Assembly: GCF_009674725.1 (NCBI RefSeq)
Contig: NZ_WKKH01000008.1
Coordinates: 1 to 64,000 of the forward strand
Reading direction: 5' to 3'
Length of the DNA stretch: 64,000 nt
Source: Pedobacter petrophilus
GTDB lineage: Bacteria > Bacteroidota > Bacteroidia > Sphingobacteriales > Sphingobacteriaceae
Part shown: positions 62,338 to 64,000 of the stretch, one piece after another
Numbering within the stretch: position 1 is the stretch's first letter
Layout: the number at the start of each line of letters is the position of its first letter
The notes under the pieces: generated by a model
What the model was told of the DNA's origin: nothing
Database searches by the model: none
What the model saw: only the letters and a program-made list of their open reading frames with translations
Position numbers and translations under genes: made by a program

Positions 62338-62833
62338 AACGCTGAAGTTTATTATTAAAGAAAAAGAACATCGCTATTATGATCAGAATCAAAACGATGA
62401 TAATGTATGTTGAAATCCCATATCCATCTTGCTTAGCTTCTTTTTGAAGTGCCGAATTTTGATCCTGAAGTTTCTTAATGGTTTGCATGTAACCTTCAAT
62501 CCGATCCTGGGAATGATCTGCAACCGCTACCTTTTGCTGGTTTTGCAAATCCTTATATTCCATCAAAATTTTCAACTCTTTAAAAATGTTGTTATCCGTC
62601 AAAACTACCTGGCGAAGGATTTCATTTGAATTTTTGATATCCTTCTTCGTTTGCCAACCAAATATCCCGGTTCGTTGATTCAAACTCTCATCATATTGTC
62701 CGAACCTTTCACTCCGTTCTGTAAGTAGCGTATTTACTTTAACCCGTTGAGAAGCATAAGCGGAAGTATCTTGTTGCGCAAACGCCTGAAGATGAATCAA
62801 TAAAACAGCGCACAAATAGATGTATTTTTTCAT
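62318..62833 (-). CDS. Exported coiled-coil protein with C-terminal membrane anchor
   Basis: The family is not recognised. The protein has 171 residues: a signal peptide ending FAQQ, then a mostly helical, probably coiled-coil region (about 35-135; SQDRIEGYMQTIKKLQDQNS), and a final transmembrane helix STYIIIVLILIIIAMFFFF followed by a short basic tail. The arrangement predicts a periplasmic helical rod anchored in the inner membrane. It overlaps the following tiny gene by 20 bases, so both are in one operon. Confidence 0.7.
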   Translation of the reverse strand: MKKYIYLCAVLLIHLQAFAQQDTSAYASQRVKVNTLLTERSERFGQYDESLNQRTGIFGWQTKKDIKNSNEILRQVVLTDNNIFKELKILMEYKDLQNQQKVAVADHSQDRIEGYMQTIKKLQDQNSALQKEAKQDGYGISTYIIIVLILIIIAMFFFFNNKLQRYEKGNI

Positions 62834-63084
62834 GTTCTATAAACGTAAAAAGAGTATAAGTTGTTTGGAATGGTTAATTAGTTAGTTCATTAGCCATTGG
62901 TTCATTTAACCTGACGCCTATTTATGCTTCCATTATTGAGCGTTGCGAGGCAATGACTAATATTATGTTGAATTTTGCTTTAACCGGCTAATCTAATGAC
63001 TATTAAGCAAGTGGACCTTTCAGCTTTAATCTTTAGCCTTTAAGTTTGCTTTTTTCAAATGAACTACTGAACCAATGAATTTAC

Positions 63085-63864
63085 TTACGAATGAAATTCT
63101 ACCCTAACGATATCGCCCAGATGCAGGCCGAGTAATCCGCTGGCTTTACCTTTGTTAATTGCAATTTCCAGGTGGTTACTAATGCCGAACAAGCATAATT
63201 TCTCACCTTCCTGAACCTCATTATAATGCCAGCTTAACTGTGTAATGGTTTCACTCTTCCTGAAGTATAGAGTGAAGTCGCGATTTTTTTGAATTTTAGT
63301 GAACAGATCTTTTGTGATATTGGTAATTACATTGCAAAAAGTATCAATATAAACTACACTTCCACGAATGATATCACGCTCGATAACAGGATGTAAAAGC
63401 ATCTTCTGCTCAATTTCTGCTACAGGTAAACCAATGTCTTTTAACCTGCCGCCTTTGGCCAAGTGTGTAGCTGCTTTTACAAAAATATCTACAAGTGGAA
63501 AATGAAGATATTTCAAATCCTGCATGATGTTTAATTCTACCACATCTTCAGGTACATCATCAAAAAGCAAAGAAAAAATACCGTTGTCTGCCCCAACGAA
63601 ATAATGATCACGGTGCTTGATTGCAATGTATTTCGTGTTCTCGCTGTATACCGAATCAATGCCGATTAAGTGTACGGTGTTCTTCGGAAAATAAGGGTAG
63701 GCATTTTTTAGAACGAAAGCCGCATAGGAAATGTTAAATGACGGAACCTCATGGGTAATATCAACTAAATTAACATTAGGCATAAGACTTAGCAGACTAC
63801 CTTTAAGGGCACTCTGGTAAAAATCTTTCGAACCTAAATCTGTTGTTAAAGTAATTATACCCAT
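63085..63864 (-). CDS. SAM hydroxide adenosyltransferase (DUF62)
   Basis: This family hydrolyses S-adenosylmethionine to adenosine and methionine (formerly DUF62). ITLTTDLGSKDFYQSALKGS is the family start. ITHEVPSFNISYAAFVLKNA, GIDSVYS, GADNGIFSLLF and GSVVYIDTFCNVITNI follow in the expected order. ATG 63864 (MGIITLTTDL) is preferred; the upstream frame to 63924 adds a stretch with no family match. The length of 259 residues is normal. No neighbours share its strand nearby. Confidence 0.9.
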   Translation of the reverse strand: MGIITLTTDLGSKDFYQSALKGSLLSLMPNVNLVDITHEVPSFNISYAAFVLKNAYPYFPKNTVHLIGIDSVYSENTKYIAIKHRDHYFVGADNGIFSLLFDDVPEDVVELNIMQDLKYLHFPLVDIFVKAATHLAKGGRLKDIGLPVAEIEQKMLLHPVIERDIIRGSVVYIDTFCNVITNITKDLFTKIQKNRDFTLYFRKSETITQLSWHYNEVQEGEKLCLFGISNHLEIAINKGKASGLLGLHLGDIVRVEFHS

Positions 63865-64000
63865 TAAAAATTCAATATTATTGCTTATTCTTGTGTAGAG
63901 GCCTAAGCGTCTGCAAATATTCAAATTTTAATTAATATACCCCGATAACTTTTTAAAATACTACAGTTTGAACGAATTAAAATTAACTCTGGATACCGTA

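Overview
The window looks like the chromosome of a low-GC, Gram-negative Bacteroidota, most likely a Sphingobacteriaceae member close to Pedobacter. The signs are an HmuY/TonB-receptor haem locus, carboxypeptidase-like and plug-type TonB receptors, OmpA/PD40 and small beta-barrel proteins, SPII lipoproteins, a histone H1-like (Hc1) protein, DUF3667, Kdo synthesis genes, frequent TTG starts without clear Shine-Dalgarno sites, and several TAnnTTTG (-7) promoter boxes of the Bacteroidota sigma-A type. I see no rRNA, tRNA, CRISPR array, complete insertion sequence, prophage or plasmid origin. Assignments rest on reading translated sequence by eye, without database searches.

Layout. 1-540: two near-identical 227-bp tandem repeats holding REP-like palindromes. 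0.5-11 kb: DUF763 protein, secreted esterase, metallophosphoesterase, GAF histidine kinase, a convergent GH130 phosphorylase-like / GT4-fusion pair, Ku, and an esterase lipoprotein. 11.2-11.9 kb: a decayed SpoIIAA-like gene and a 47-residue Lys/Ala-rich gene. 11.9-16.1 kb: a response regulator, then bacteriophytochrome kinase, Rcp-type regulator and haem oxygenase (a light-sensing module that makes its own biliverdin), then an Hc1-like protein. 16.3-22.2 kb: a haem-uptake operon (TonB receptor, HmuY, unknown lipoprotein) with a divergent AraC regulator and an operator-like direct repeat between them.

22.3-29 kb: MBL hydrolase, a hypothetical protein, a phage-endonuclease-like protein coupled to a divergent MiaA, two paralogous beta-barrels, a DUF3347 lipoprotein and citrate synthase. 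29-38.5 kb: DUF3667, nucleoside-type MFS carrier, bifunctional nuclease, etfA/etfB, TPR protein, ChrA, DnaB, RlmB. 38.5-44.5 kb: envelope sugar genes manC, kdsD and kdsA around recQ, plus DUF2071. 44.6-53.3 kb: OmpA/PD40 protein, queE, a PIN toxin-antitoxin pair, folD, lepA, MATE pump, thioesterase. 53.6-64 kb: rpsO, pnp, rpe, a second TonB receptor, serC-serA, a membrane coiled-coil protein overlapping a 48-residue gene, and a SAM hydroxide adenosyltransferase.

How the genes work together. Haem taken up by the HmuR/HmuY-like system could feed the haem oxygenase that supplies chromophore to the phytochrome. manC, kdsD and kdsA supply GDP-mannose and Kdo for surface glycans; the GT4/GH130 pair may use a mannose-type polymer (inference). 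rpsO-pnp, etfB-etfA and serC-serA are ordinary housekeeping pairs. The most unusual items are the third gene of the haem operon with its pore-hairpin-like segment, the endonuclease-like gene fused translationally to miaA, the perfect 24-bp hairpin between the phytochrome regulator and haem oxygenase, and the 21-bp-spaced direct repeat upstream of the haem operon.
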